This document shows, one piece after another, positions 49,469 through 60,238 of a DNA stretch of 64,000 bases; position 1 is the first letter of the stretch, and each line of letters opens with the position of its first letter. The stretch spans positions 310,001-374,000 of the forward strand of contig JAJNNY010000032.1 of NCBI GenBank assembly GCA_022453515.1. The letters are read 5' to 3'. A program made the position numbers and the translations under genes. The stretch comes from Astrocystis sublimbata. Lineage: Eukaryota > Ascomycota > Sordariomycetes > Xylariales > Xylariaceae. A model generated the notes under the pieces. It was not told where the DNA came from. It made no database searches and saw only the letters and a program-made list of their open reading frames with translations.

Positions 49469-51679
49469 ATGGACTGTCCAGTTTGGGATAGTATCAAGGC
49501 TGTCGGTTCGTCCCGGATCACTCAGGATGATGTCCAGAAAGGACGTAAGGCATTGCGTGATCTGCATATGAAGTGGAACAACACACACGGGCGTCATATA
49601 CAGACCCCTTGGAACTGGAACAACCTCTCCAAAAGTATCCGGATCTGTCAAATCCTGCTTCGATCGGGGGTGGATACATCAGCCTTCAACAATATTGACA
49701 AGACTATCTCAGATGACAAGTTGCCTCTTCCAGATGATGTTGTATCGAGTCTGGTGCCAAATGATGCAAAGGCTCAAAGTGTTTTCAGGGAAGAACAAGT
49801 ACGCTGCTTCGGAACATTCCGCTTCGACAGGAAAGAGACTTTATTTGGGGACAACGAGTTCCTACCATTCCAGAGTGGGCACGGCAAGCTTGGCGACGGA
49901 TCATTTTCAATTGTTGACAGAGTCACATATGTCCATGGACGCGATTCAGGGGAGCCAATCATCTTTGCCCGAAAACGCCCCAAGACGGATAGGGAGGAGA
50001 CAATCAAAGTCCTTGAGAACGAGATGAAGATCTTGCGAAATCTAGGTCGGCACCACCACATCGTCGATTTTGTTGGCTCATACAAGCATAAACATGATAT
50101 GGGCATCATTCTCTATCCAGCCGCAGATAATGGGAACTTGGAACAATATCTACGCACCGGGGATAATCCCGATCACATGTTGTTGAGGCGGCTCTTCGGA
50201 TGCCTCAGTATAGGACTCAGTTTCCTGAACAATGCTTGTAGGTTACGACACAAGGACATCAAGGCCAGCAATATCCTTATACACGGCTCGGATGTCCTCT
50301 TCACCGACTTCGGCAGCGCCTTCCAGTTCACGGATAGCTACGGCAAAACAGAGAACACGTCAGCAGGCCAAATCACCAGACGCTATGCAGCACCAGAGAT
50401 TATCAGCAGTGGCGAGAGAAACATAAAGACGGACCTTTTTGCGCTTGGCTGTATCTTTGCTGAAGTTTTAGCCCATCTCGCAGGTTCCTCCGTCCAAGAT
50501 CTCCATCGCCACATGCGCGCTGGCCAACAAAACAAGGCGGACGTTCTCTATGGCGAGAGCACTCCTCGGTTGCGGAAGTGGCTACACAAAATGTGTAGTC
50601 ATGATCCTGATCTCGAAATACCTTTGGACTGGTGTCTCCAAATGATTGAAGATATGGAAAAGAGGCCCCATATTGTCGATTTAGTCGAAAACATGAAAAA
50701 GAGATGCGAAGCCAGCAACGAGCTCGACACGTTCTTCTGCAGCAAGTGTCTAGAAGAGTTCGCAGACATCAAGAGCAAATCTGCCAAGTTGACGAGGGCA
50801 GTGCAGCAAGAGTCATCAACTGAGGCCAAACAATTAGTAGATGAAGGGGTGGACGTCGAAGTCAGGGACCGATTTGGCCTGACACCACTCTCTCATGCTG
50901 TACGCAACGGCAATATGGCTATTGTCGAATTGCTTCTTGGTCGCCAAGCTGATGTTACCGCAAAGGAGCCCACGGAAGATTTTACTCCTTTGCACTGGGC
51001 GGTCACGACGCGTAGGACTAGCATAGCGAAGCGACTCCTTAATTGGGGTATCGATCCTAAAACCAAAAATGAAGCTTTAAGACTTGCAGCTCTGAATGGA
51101 GACCTAGATATGGTCAAATGCTTGCTCCAGAGTGGCGCCATGGTTTCGGGCCAAAGCACTTTCGGAAGGAGTGTACTGCACCAGGCTGCGCAGAGCAAGA
51201 GCTTGGAAGTAGTTCGTCTCTTGATCAAAGATGGAGCTGATGTGTCAGCAACAGACATGCAAGGCCACATGCCGTTACATCTAGCCACTGCAAGTGGTTC
51301 CGAGGTCATTGTGAAGCTACTGTTGGACGAGATGACGACAAAATCTATCAGCGCGGATGTCCCTGACAATACAGGACGAACGCCTCTACATCTAGCGGCA
51401 TTTCATGGACATATCGGCGCCGTGAAGTTACTTGTGGATCACGGTGCATCGATCAGTCGTTGCGACAACAAGGGTCTAACGTCAGTCGTCCTAGCAAGTT
51501 GCAGCGACAACGAGACAGTTGAACAGTTCCTTTCCGACCGGGAAAAACAACAAGCCGAGAAAGATAACAAAATCGTACAACGACGAAGTAGTACCAAACA
51601 AGACGGTTCAATCCCGCGAAGAAAAAAGATTAGCTGGGCACTCAGCGTTAGTCCACCTGACCAGTCCTCTGGGAGCTAG
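49469..51679 (+). CDS. Protein kinase with C-terminal ankyrin repeats (736 aa)
   Basis: Intronless from ATG 49469. Residues 1-130 form an N-terminal domain I do not recognise. The kinase domain (about 135-405) has a glycine loop GKLGDGSFSIV (139-149), the ATP lysine K169 in IIFARK, a catalytic loop HKDIKASNIL (H261, D263; Lys in place of the usual Arg), DFG at 280-282 and APE at 308-310. The essential residues are all present, so it is probably active. A Cys pair (CSKC, 424-427) sits in the linker. Six to seven ankyrin repeats (about 437-690) follow, for example TPLSHAVRNGNMAIVELLL, TPLHWAV and RTPLHLAAFHGHIGAVKLL. The tail is basic and Ser-rich. Such fusions occur in expanded fungal families linked to incompatibility or immune-like signalling; the role here is unknown. 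Probably cytosolic. Confidence 0.92.
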   Translation: MDCPVWDSIKAVGSSRITQDDVQKGRKALRDLHMKWNNTHGRHIQTPWNWNNLSKSIRICQILLRSGVDTSAFNNIDKTISDDKLPLPDDVVSSLVPNDAKAQSVFREEQVRCFGTFRFDRKETLFGDNEFLPFQSGHGKLGDGSFSIVDRVTYVHGRDSGEPIIFARKRPKTDREETIKVLENEMKILRNLGRHHHIVDFVGSYKHKHDMGIILYPAADNGNLEQYLRTGDNPDHMLLRRLFGCLSIGLSFLNNACRLRHKDIKASNILIHGSDVLFTDFGSAFQFTDSYGKTENTSAGQITRRYAAPEIISSGERNIKTDLFALGCIFAEVLAHLAGSSVQDLHRHMRAGQQNKADVLYGESTPRLRKWLHKMCSHDPDLEIPLDWCLQMIEDMEKRPHIVDLVENMKKRCEASNELDTFFCSKCLEEFADIKSKSAKLTRAVQQESSTEAKQLVDEGVDVEVRDRFGLTPLSHAVRNGNMAIVELLLGRQADVTAKEPTEDFTPLHWAVTTRRTSIAKRLLNWGIDPKTKNEALRLAALNGDLDMVKCLLQSGAMVSGQSTFGRSVLHQAAQSKSLEVVRLLIKDGADVSATDMQGHMPLHLATASGSEVIVKLLLDEMTTKSISADVPDNTGRTPLHLAAFHGHIGAVKLLVDHGASISRCDNKGLTSVVLASCSDNETVEQFLSDREKQQAEKDNKIVQRRSSTKQDGSIPRRKKISWALSVSPPDQSSGS

Positions 51680-52439
51680 CGTGGACGACTGCGAGTCAAT
51701 AGATGAGCTCCAAAGACAAATGTCGGTGGTATATGTCTGGTACGGTGTCATGATATACATGTAGGTCGATGACTAATGAGGCTATTGACTCTTTGATTAT
51801 CAATTCATATGGCCTTTAGTGGCCGACGAGAAGAGAGTAGACGAGGACTATTTGGCTTATTCTTCTGCTTCCGCACCTAGCTTGCGGGAGGTGTTGCTTT
51901 CGTTAGAGTTCTGACATGATGTACCTACAATGATATTTCGAAACTTAGCATACTGTACTGATTCTTCTTTTAAGCTTCCTGACCTGCGATTTGAAGAGAA
52001 AGTAGCTTGCTGCAAATAATAAGAGTGCCTGCCTGGGGAAATCCTCGTGCATGCTAGAATAATGATTGCTTGACCTTGAATTGCCCAATTATTGTATGTC
52101 TTGCAATCTGCAACATAAAGCCCAACATCGACGATTACTTTCTTGCTACTATGCAATAGTTATTGGCATTCTCTATTATTGCAATGTTTGCCATTACATC
52201 CTGCGCATACATACTAGGTCACTTACGGCCGAGCCGAGGCTGTAAGTACACTCGCCTTTGGAGCCCAAGGTTAGCCATGGCAACCTACCTTACCTCATAT
52301 CAAATTCAAGGCCTATGTTATTCCCTTGTTATGCAATTCTTCCACTTCAACTACTCAAAGGTGCTACCTAGGTAGCAAACAAATCACAACATCAATTACC
52401 TAGGCACCCACCTGCAGCCTAGGTTGGCTTGCTATTGCC
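51680..52439. other. Intergenic region
   Basis: 3' flank of the kinase-ankyrin gene. TACCTAGGTA-like motifs lie at about 52365-52376 and 52397. No gene is supported. Confidence 0.5.
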
Positions 52440-53830
52440 TTGCACCAATCTCTCTGCCTTAGGTGGCTTCCCTGACCTTCTTTAATCTCCCCAGCCCTCC
52501 TACTGCCTTCTCGCCCTTCTTCACCTCCATACTTCTCCCACCTCGGCTCGCCTCTCTCTCTCTCTTCTGCACCTTCGCCCCAACCTATTTATACCCTACT
52601 TCCTCTCCCACACGCCGTCACCCACACCTCCACCTCTTCACACTTCCACTTCTGCCCTTCCACTCTTGTCTCTTCCACTTCTGTCTCTGTTTCTTCTACT
52701 TCTGCTTTTCTACACTTCCTCTTCTTCACTTTCCACTTCTGCTTTTCTCATCTCTGTTTCTTCACACTTTCACTGCTTCCTAGTCTCAGTTCACACCCCG
52801 CGAAGGCTTGTAGTAGGTTCGCCGAAACTCGCTTCGCAAAGCAACTTCGTATCCCCGTGCTTGTATCTACCCCAAGATCGTACCGGAAGCCTGCGAATTC
52901 CCATTTGCCGGAGACAAGTCAATGGCACATCATTCCTTTCCGAGTCACTGTTCGTCCAGTACATTGAACACGCCTGTCATCTTCCAACATGCCACTGTCC
53001 AGCGGACATACGAAGGTATGCACTTTTCTCCATTTGTCGCTCTCATCTTGCCCTTTCTCAAGGTTTGTCTTGTTCTTTTGGAGTCCTTCGAGTCGGGCCT
53101 ACATTCAGCCCGGGCTTCCACCAGCGACTCTGCAGCCTCACTACACCCTTTCCTGTCCATTCAGCAGTTTGCATCACTTCCTCGAGTGAGTACTTTGGTC
53201 TAGGTACCTTCCTGCCATTTGTGTCATTTGCCTGCCATCTCTCCAGATGGAAGGTACCCAAGTACCTACTTACATTCACTTGACTTTGCCTGCCTACCAC
53301 CACCACCACCACCTTCACTACCACCACCACCTTCCTACCCTACACCACTTGCCTACACTTGTGACTCTTCGCATCCATTACCTTGTTGACACAGATTCAA
53401 TTCCATACTACTGCATCCTCATTTGTTGTCATTGTTCCATCTTCCATCTTCACTTCCACATCTTCCACCAAATTCTGTCATGGCTTGTTTATATATTCCA
53501 TCAAGCACCCTTCCCAACCCTCCATCTGCAATCACAACTCCATTTCCTTCATCCCCAGTTGCCTATTGGCATTGCTCTACGCATCCTTCACACATCCGCC
53601 AGTCAAGCATGTGCTTGTTCTCATATGTCTTTCAGCACTTGCATGACACACCTCTCATCCCCTCTGACACCTGCGACAGCGTCGCATGACTTAGCTGTCA
53701 CCTACCCCGTCTCATCAAGAACAGTTTCTCGTCACTCCTTTGGCTTTGGCACAGCGCCTAGCTCTCTCAGTTCATCTCTAGTGTTACCAGAACATCATGA
53801 TTGATTGACCCTCTCACAGATTGGCTTCCA
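52440..53830 (+). promoter_or_regulatory. Long pyrimidine-rich tract, probable promoter/leader
   Basis: About 1.4 kb of plus-strand sequence is dominated by C and T, with many CTTCCACTTCT-like and CACCACCAC units. The frames it creates (52463-52783, 52666-53283, 53247-53804) are rich in Ser, Leu, Phe, His and Pro and are by-products of composition. In filamentous fungi such tracts are usual just upstream of, or in, the leaders of strongly expressed or regulated genes. The unit it would serve starts near 53,850. Confidence 0.45.
53292..53332 (+). repeat. (CAC)n microsatellite
   Basis: Interrupted CAC/CCA trinucleotides inside the pyrimidine-rich tract. Confidence 0.7.
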
Positions 53831-53851
53831 CGCAAGCGCTACCCAGTCCGA

Positions 53852-56490
53852 CATGTTCACAACAAGTGGTAAGTTCAACACATCCCATGGCATCATTTTG
53901 GCTGAAGCTAACCTTGCTCATTAGTCTTCAACTGTAGTTACTGCCTTGCCCAGGTGCCATTGGGCGGTACACAGATGAAATTCCCATTTCCTTCAGAACC
54001 CTCCCATTGAACCCTTTCCAATTTCATATATGCTAATTCATGTCAGACAACCCCCAATCTTCCAAAAAGGTCCCTGAACACGCAAAGGAGTCGGCTCTCG
54101 CAGCAGAACCTGAGCGACAGAGAGCACGCAGGACGTAACTGTCAAGAGGAGACCAGTCCATCCCAAATGCCGTGTAGCCAGACCTTACAGCCGCCGCTTG
54201 CGTATCACCACGAGACCGCTACACACACGCTTTTCCGTTGGCCGCACTGCTTCGGCACAAAGGCTGCGTCCCTGTACCTCGCGTCGCCGGCCCTTGTCCC
54301 TCGTCCTCGGAGGTATCTGAGGCCAAGAGGGTAAAGTCAGTGAGATCCCTTCCTGCTTTGTGTTTTGCCTTTCCATATCAGTCTGCTTTTTCGTCAGGCC
54401 TGGACGCCTCGGGACCTGCTCAGATACGTCTTCCTTCGGGAAACCACGCTGTGAGCTCCGTGGACTAACGAGGACCTCCCCCCGCCACCCGATGGCGCAA
54501 GCCTGTGATGTGCTCTCGGTGCGTGGAGTGGTCATGCCTCGGCTGGATCTGTCAACGCTCTCGGGCTGCGATAGATCTTCGACGGGCCGTCATCGGCAGT
54601 GAGGCTCGGACGGCAAGGTGTCTCCTCATTGTCGAGTGGCCTCTCTTCGGAGACAGTGTGCATGACCCTCGTATGCTCAGATGGACCTTCCTCCCGGTGA
54701 TGAGAATCAGCTGAAGAGACATGGAAACGCCCAGGAAGGGTGCGCGGTTGTTGCTGATGGGCTTGGATACCCTGTCAGTAGATGATCGCCTTGGTACCGG
54801 GAGCGGAGCTGGCTCTTGGAGATTTCGTTCTCTGCAATTTTTCGTTCACAAACACCTCAAGGCGTAGCTTCCTGCCTGTGTCTTCTGACGCGAAAGTTTG
54901 CAGAGTCTTCGGATTCGCACAATTTCTTATCACACACAAGGCCGTCTTGCAGCCTTCGTCTTTGACGGAAATGCTTGACAACCACTTTTTTTCATTGCAT
55001 GCTCTAATTCATTACGGCTGCGAAGAAGAAAACTCGTCAATTCCTCATCACCCACATTTCAACTTCCTGTACCTGGGTATGAGTTTCATTCGCCTACCGT
55101 TGTCTGCCTTTCAAACTCTCTTTTCGCGATCTTGTCATAGTTCGCTCGGATGTTTGGTTGCATCTATTGAATGTGACCCCGAGCGTTGATGCTGCGATAT
55201 ATAACTACCTCCCTAGGTAGGTAGTGATAGCGACAGTGACAGTAACGACAAGAATAAATCTTATCTGCTGTGTGCTCAACTTTTCTGACGCACACAATCG
55301 AGCATCATTTATCATCATCTGCACTCAGAGAACAACGCCGGCACGGAAGCTGAGCGACAGCGACATGCGCAGCGTGAGGCTGAACTTATTGAAAGAGAGA
55401 CCGAAGAGATCCCGGACCACAAGTTGCGTACCTATGCACAGGTTCAAAATATCCCGAAAACGCTGAACATCACGACCACGTTATCCTGGAATTACATAAA
55501 AGGAAGATCGTGTTGCGTCTTCATGGCACAATTAGCTTTTCCTATCTACGTTTACTTGCGAAAGAGAGTGACGATAAGGAAGTCGTCTTTTCACAGAAGG
55601 TGCTGGTGACAGCATCCCTGTCCTACTATGTAAAGTAGTTGGAAACATTCATGATACACTAGAGACGACATCCTGTAGACGGTGTTCGTTGGGACACTGT
55701 TCTAATAGATAGTGATTCATATGTCTTCCACTCTATGTTCCAGACTCTATCATGAGTCGATGTGGGTGGCCATGGTCGAAGGAGCGGCCTAAGATGAAGT
55801 GCCTTTATGTTGTCATTCATCATTGCCGACGTCCTCGTCATTGCGTCAAAGTTGAGGTAGAGTTCATCTTGTACGTGGCAATGAGAAAACCTCGGGCAGA
55901 AGGTGCTGTTGACACTGCTGCGTCTCCAATTGGGACACAGATGGGAGGAGATAGGTAATCAGAAACTTGGCAGCTACCTACGACGGTCACATCAAGTCAT
56001 GAATTTCTCAAAATGCAATTCACCCATAACTGCTTCTTGGGGCTCACTTCTTGGCAGAGCGCGCCGTCGCATCTCAGTAGACCTACAGTACTGTATCACA
56101 TCGATTTGTCTGGCAAGGTTTCGCTTCACCTGGTAGGACAAGGGTCGTGATTGTCTTGACTGGAAACCCGGGATTTGAGGCCTACAAGGTATCGCCGACG
56201 TGCAGAATACATCTCAGGGAACGTCGGATTGCCTACGTCAGCTTGCAGAGCCGCATTCAATGATCTACAGCGATGCTTTACATGCCAATCGACATCTGCC
56301 GGGCGGACCATCCGCTCTGGATCTTGGCGCTCACCAAGGATTCAAAGGATCCAGAGCTGGGGACATCTTACGACCACAGCGTCATCAAGCCTCAAGAAAC
56401 CTCGGTGACCGCTCGTCAAAAAAAGCGTCTGGTCTTGGCTAATAAAACTGATGCGAAGCCTTTTTCTCAGCCTCCAACGACGTCGATCTG
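53852..56490 (+). other. Unresolved candidate transcription unit after the pyrimidine-rich tract
   Basis: An ATG at 53852 (MFTTS) is followed by a good GTAAGT donor and by two candidate acceptors: after GCTAAC...CATTAG (53925) or after GTCAG (about 54048). The second gives a short exon reading DNPQSSKKVPEHAKESALAAEPERQRARRT. A similar stretch reads TEAERQRHAQREAELIERETEEIPDHK at about 55,340-55,420. The two share a CTGAGCGACAG core at 54110 and 55350. A further frame ends near 56,490 (VTARQKKRLVLANKTDAKPF). I could not link these into one frame. It could be a multi-exon gene, a noncoding transcript or several relics. Confidence 0.25.
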
Positions 56491-58906
56491 ACCCAACACA
56501 CCATCAATCATGCAGGTACCTAAGCAAGGTACGTTGGATGGGAGGGATGGAGGGATGGGGGATTTGAGGCAACGCGCGCCCTGATGGAGAACAATGACGA
56601 CGGCCAAGATTCGTCTCATTCATGATACCGAAACCAACCAGCGGGCGCGCGGTGACCCGGGCCCGCTACGGCCGCAGTTGCACCGGCCAAAGATTTTTTT
56701 TAAGAAAAAAAAGATGCCCATGCCCCTCCGTCCCCCACTCCCATTTATGGCATTACCCATTTCCCCGTTTCGTTCTCCAACGATCGGCAGGGCCCCATGG
56801 GACGATAAGGCAGGCCGACCCAGGCATCGATATCAAAACATTACGTCTCTGCTATCTTATGAGATTGTTGCGCATAGATGATTTGCATAAGGTTATGAGG
56901 CTTGTCCACTTTTTGCCTGCCCACCGCTTCTGTGAAATGGAGAGGTATGTTACATTGGATGTATGACGCGATGATAGGGGGAGAAAAAAATGGTCGGGTC
57001 ACCTGCGATTTGCGATGTCGGGTGTAAAAGGCAATTTGTCGGTCGCAGTTTGGCCTTCAGGGGTACCTAAATAATTAGTAGGCAATTATCACGTTCAGGC
57101 TTGTTGTTGTTGAGGCGAGACGGGAATGTGAATGAAACCTATCGTTGCTCCAGCCCCATTAGCAGAAGCTGAATGGAACATTTCCAAGAATTGAGCATCT
57201 CAGAAAAGTAACTGGAATTACCTAAGCCCACCCCATCGCTCCGCGATAGAATCGTCAAATCCTTCCACACCAGCCAGCCAGCCATCTTTCCGTTCGCAAG
57301 AATTGGGCCCCTGGGATCGGATCCAGCACAACCTTCGTGTAGAGGGTCACGCGGCGACCTGATTTGCAGTTGCGATTCAATTAGTTAGTTCAGTTCCCCT
57401 AAGTTCATCATGTGCTTGCTTGCTCGCTGCCCAGTGGTGGTGCTTACTAGGTTTACTTATCAATCCCGCACCTCCGTTCGTCCACGAAACGCCCTCATAC
57501 TCTTTCCGTCCGTCTGCTTTTCCCTTTCCCACCTACTTTGCAATATAACCCAGGCCTTGGCTGACACGTAATGTTTGCGGGAAATACTTGCAAAAGCTTA
57601 TACTTACTGCGGTAAGTAGGTGCTTAGGTGCTGTAGTCGGGTACACAAATAGGAGGGCGCAGTCGGACTGAGAATAGCTTGGCACTAAGACGTGATTTGA
57701 AACCTATACCCCCATATAAAATATCCCCAAAAACCAAAAGCCCGCACCGGTAGGCTAGTCGGTATGCATCGTGTAAGTAGGGTACGTACGCTGTGAGGTC
57801 AGTTGACAGGCTCGACAGTGGCTAAGGAGATAAGCTGCTAAGGAGGCGGCGTGCTAGGGAGATAGGCGTGCTAAGGGGGCGAGTGGACTGGCAGAAGTTA
57901 GCATGGCGAGTGCAAAGCCAACTCCACAATTTTCTCAGTTTGCTGCAGAAGAAGATGTTCGGACCCCCTCTCCTTGCTGGATGTGTATTCTCCTGCTGAC
58001 GAACGGCCCTTGGCGAAAATCTTAGATGCCTCAGCTTCAGATCATCGGTATCCGACCACGGTACGTAGGTAGTACTATGCTTACCTGCCTCCTGTCTCAC
58101 CTGCTAGACTGCGAAGAAATAGATAGCGGGGGACTGGCAAATCTTGGAAAGCCTAGCTCAAGATCAGTCTCCATCTGACACGAGGAAGTGAGCGAGTAAT
58201 GAGAAGGTCGCTAGGAGAACTAAGAAACGAACGGGTGAATGGGACAGCCCGAAAAGAAAAACTTACTAGCTAGTAGTAGAGCCCTTCTCAACATGTTTTT
58301 TCCACGTGGCTTACTTCCTCAAGTGCGGCCGCCGATGTGTTGAGCTAGTCTGTCGAGATAGAGTCGGCGATTCCGTTCCTCTGGGGCCGAATCGATTGGT
58401 CAATGGTCGTGTTGGTTTCGTAGTCAATTGCTTCGAAAGCTTGTTCTTGACCGATGCCGAACGCCATCGTTCGATATGACGCTTTTCGCTTAATATTGTG
58501 GGCCGAGTCAGGATGCAGGGCGAGTCCTCCAGGTTTTGGTGTCCCCAGTCGAAGAGGGCTGCAAGATCTACCCCATGAAGCTGGGGTACGGGGAATGAGG
58601 ACAGTCTGGGGCAGGTTCCATAGCGAGATAGCGTGGCCCTTCAATCCCAATAGAAAATTTGAGGTTGATAATACCATGGAGGCTGTGGTAGACGGCAATC
58701 CAATACTTAGGATAGAATCCGTTGCCAGTAGGGTCGTACCGCAGTTTGCTAGTACCTGTCATTCAAACTGTCTGGCGGACAAGGGATCACTCAAAAGGAG
58801 AATTGATTGTTTGGCTTTAACTTATTTCATTCATTTGCGGCAGTTGCGCTCATACTACATATTATATATAGGACAGATAATAATCCACAGTAAAATATTA
58901 ATACAT
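56491..58906. other. Intergenic region
   Basis: No recognisable gene. Frames at 56594-56966 and 57822-58100 lack domains. A poly-T/poly-A imperfect inverted run lies near 56695-56712. The right end is the 3' flank of ADH1. Confidence 0.5.
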
Positions 58907-60104
58907 TTATCGGCTGGTGTCAACGACGTATCGGCCAGCGATCTTGTTCTGCTCCATCAGGTCGAAGACGCCTTGGAGCTCGCTCAGGCCAACAACCTTG
59001 TAGGGAGCCTTGATGAGACCTCTGCGGAAGAACTCGATGGCCTCAGCGGTGTCCTGTCGGTTACCGACGTAGCTGCCCTTGATGTTGATCATGCTGTTGC
59101 GTTTGTTAGTCAATTGTTCAGGGAGTCGAAAGCGTAGGAAAGGGGGAGGATTGGAACATACCGAGTGACAGTGTCGAAGACGGAAGCCTTCAGGAAGGCG
59201 TTGGCGGGCAGACCAACGCAGACGATGGTACCCTTTGAGCGGACGTACTCAGCAGCCTGTTGGAAGGGCTTCTCGCTGACAGCGAGCAGGAGGACGGCCT
59301 GGGGACCGTATCCGTCGGGGGTGGCCTTCTTGACGTCCTCAACAAGGTTCTTGGAGGACAGGAAGTCGACGTAGGCGGTAGCACCAAGAGACTTGGTAAC
59401 CTGCTCCTTCTCGGCGCCACCATCGATGGCAATGACGTGGAGACCCATAGCACGACCGTACTGGACAGCCATGCTTCCGAGACCACCACCGGCACCGACA
59501 ATGGCGACGTACTCGCCAGGGCGGGCACCCGACTCCTTAAGACCCTTGTAGACGGTCAAACCGGCGCAAAGAACGGGGGAGATAGCCTCAAGATCGCAGT
59601 CCTTGGGTATCCGGGCAACGTGCTGGGCCTTGCCGATGGCGTACTGCTGGAAGGAGCCGTCGACTGTGTAACCGGAGAGGTCGGGCTGGGGGCACAGAGG
59701 CTCGTCGGATGTGCGGCAGTAAGTGCAGTTCATGCACGAGGAGTTGAGCCACTTGATACCGGCGTAGTCGCCGATCTGGACATCCTTGACAAGCTCGCCG
59801 CGGGCGACGACGATACCGGCACCCTCGTGGCCACCGACCAGGGGAATCTTGGTGTCAAGGGGCCAGTCACCCTTGATGGCGTGGAGATCGGTGTGGCAGA
59901 CACCGGAGTACTTGATGTTGACCAGGACCTCATCGGGGCCGGGCTTGGGGACGGCAATCTTCTTGTAGACAATGTCTGGGAGAGAGTGTTAGCTCGACTA
60001 TTCGATGATGAAGAGAAGGAGTGAAGTGAAGGGCAAGACATACTGCCACCTCGCTTCTCGAGGACCTGGGCCCACTGCTCGGTAGGGATCTGAGTGTTCG
60101 ACAT
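58907..60104 (-). CDS. ADH1: Zinc-dependent alcohol dehydrogenase (ADH1 type)
   Basis: Three exons: 60104-60044, 59975-59162 and 59093-58907, giving 353 aa; both introns are 68 nt. The enzyme interconverts ethanol and acetaldehyde with NAD(H) and belongs to the medium-chain family. Zinc ligands are complete: catalytic C47 (VCHTDLH) and H70 (GGHEGAG), and structural C101, C104, C107 and C115. The Rossmann motif [18 protein letters not shown] and the acidic residue in VIAIDGG fit NAD use. The sequence is close to fungal ADH1 along its whole length ([17 protein letters not shown] at the start, a conserved end [17 protein letters not shown]). It is cytosolic. A TATA box sits about 130 bp upstream of the ATG, fitting strong, regulated expression. 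Confidence 0.96.
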
Positions 60105-60230
60105 ATTGAATAAGGTTAAAAGGTTGATGTTCGGAGAACGGAAGTGTTGTTGTTGTGATTGGAGAGGTTGGATGGTTGTGATTGTGATGATGAGAGAGAA
60201 TAATACCTTGATGGTCGAGGCATGAGGACC

Positions 60231-60238
60231 TATATATA
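60231..60238 (-). promoter_or_regulatory. TATA box of ADH1
   Basis: TATATATA about 127-134 bp upstream of the ADH1 start codon on the minus strand. The leader that follows is purine/pyrimidine-simple and ends close to the ATG, as expected for a 90-100 nt 5' UTR. Confidence 0.6.

Noticed and set aside
52463..53804. Several long plus-strand frames rich in Ser, Leu, Phe, His and Pro
   Set aside because: They follow directly from the C/T-rich composition and are open in several frames at once; no domain.
59260..60024. 254-codon plus-strand frame
   Set aside because: Antisense to ADH1; highly expressed genes often leave long open antisense frames through codon bias.
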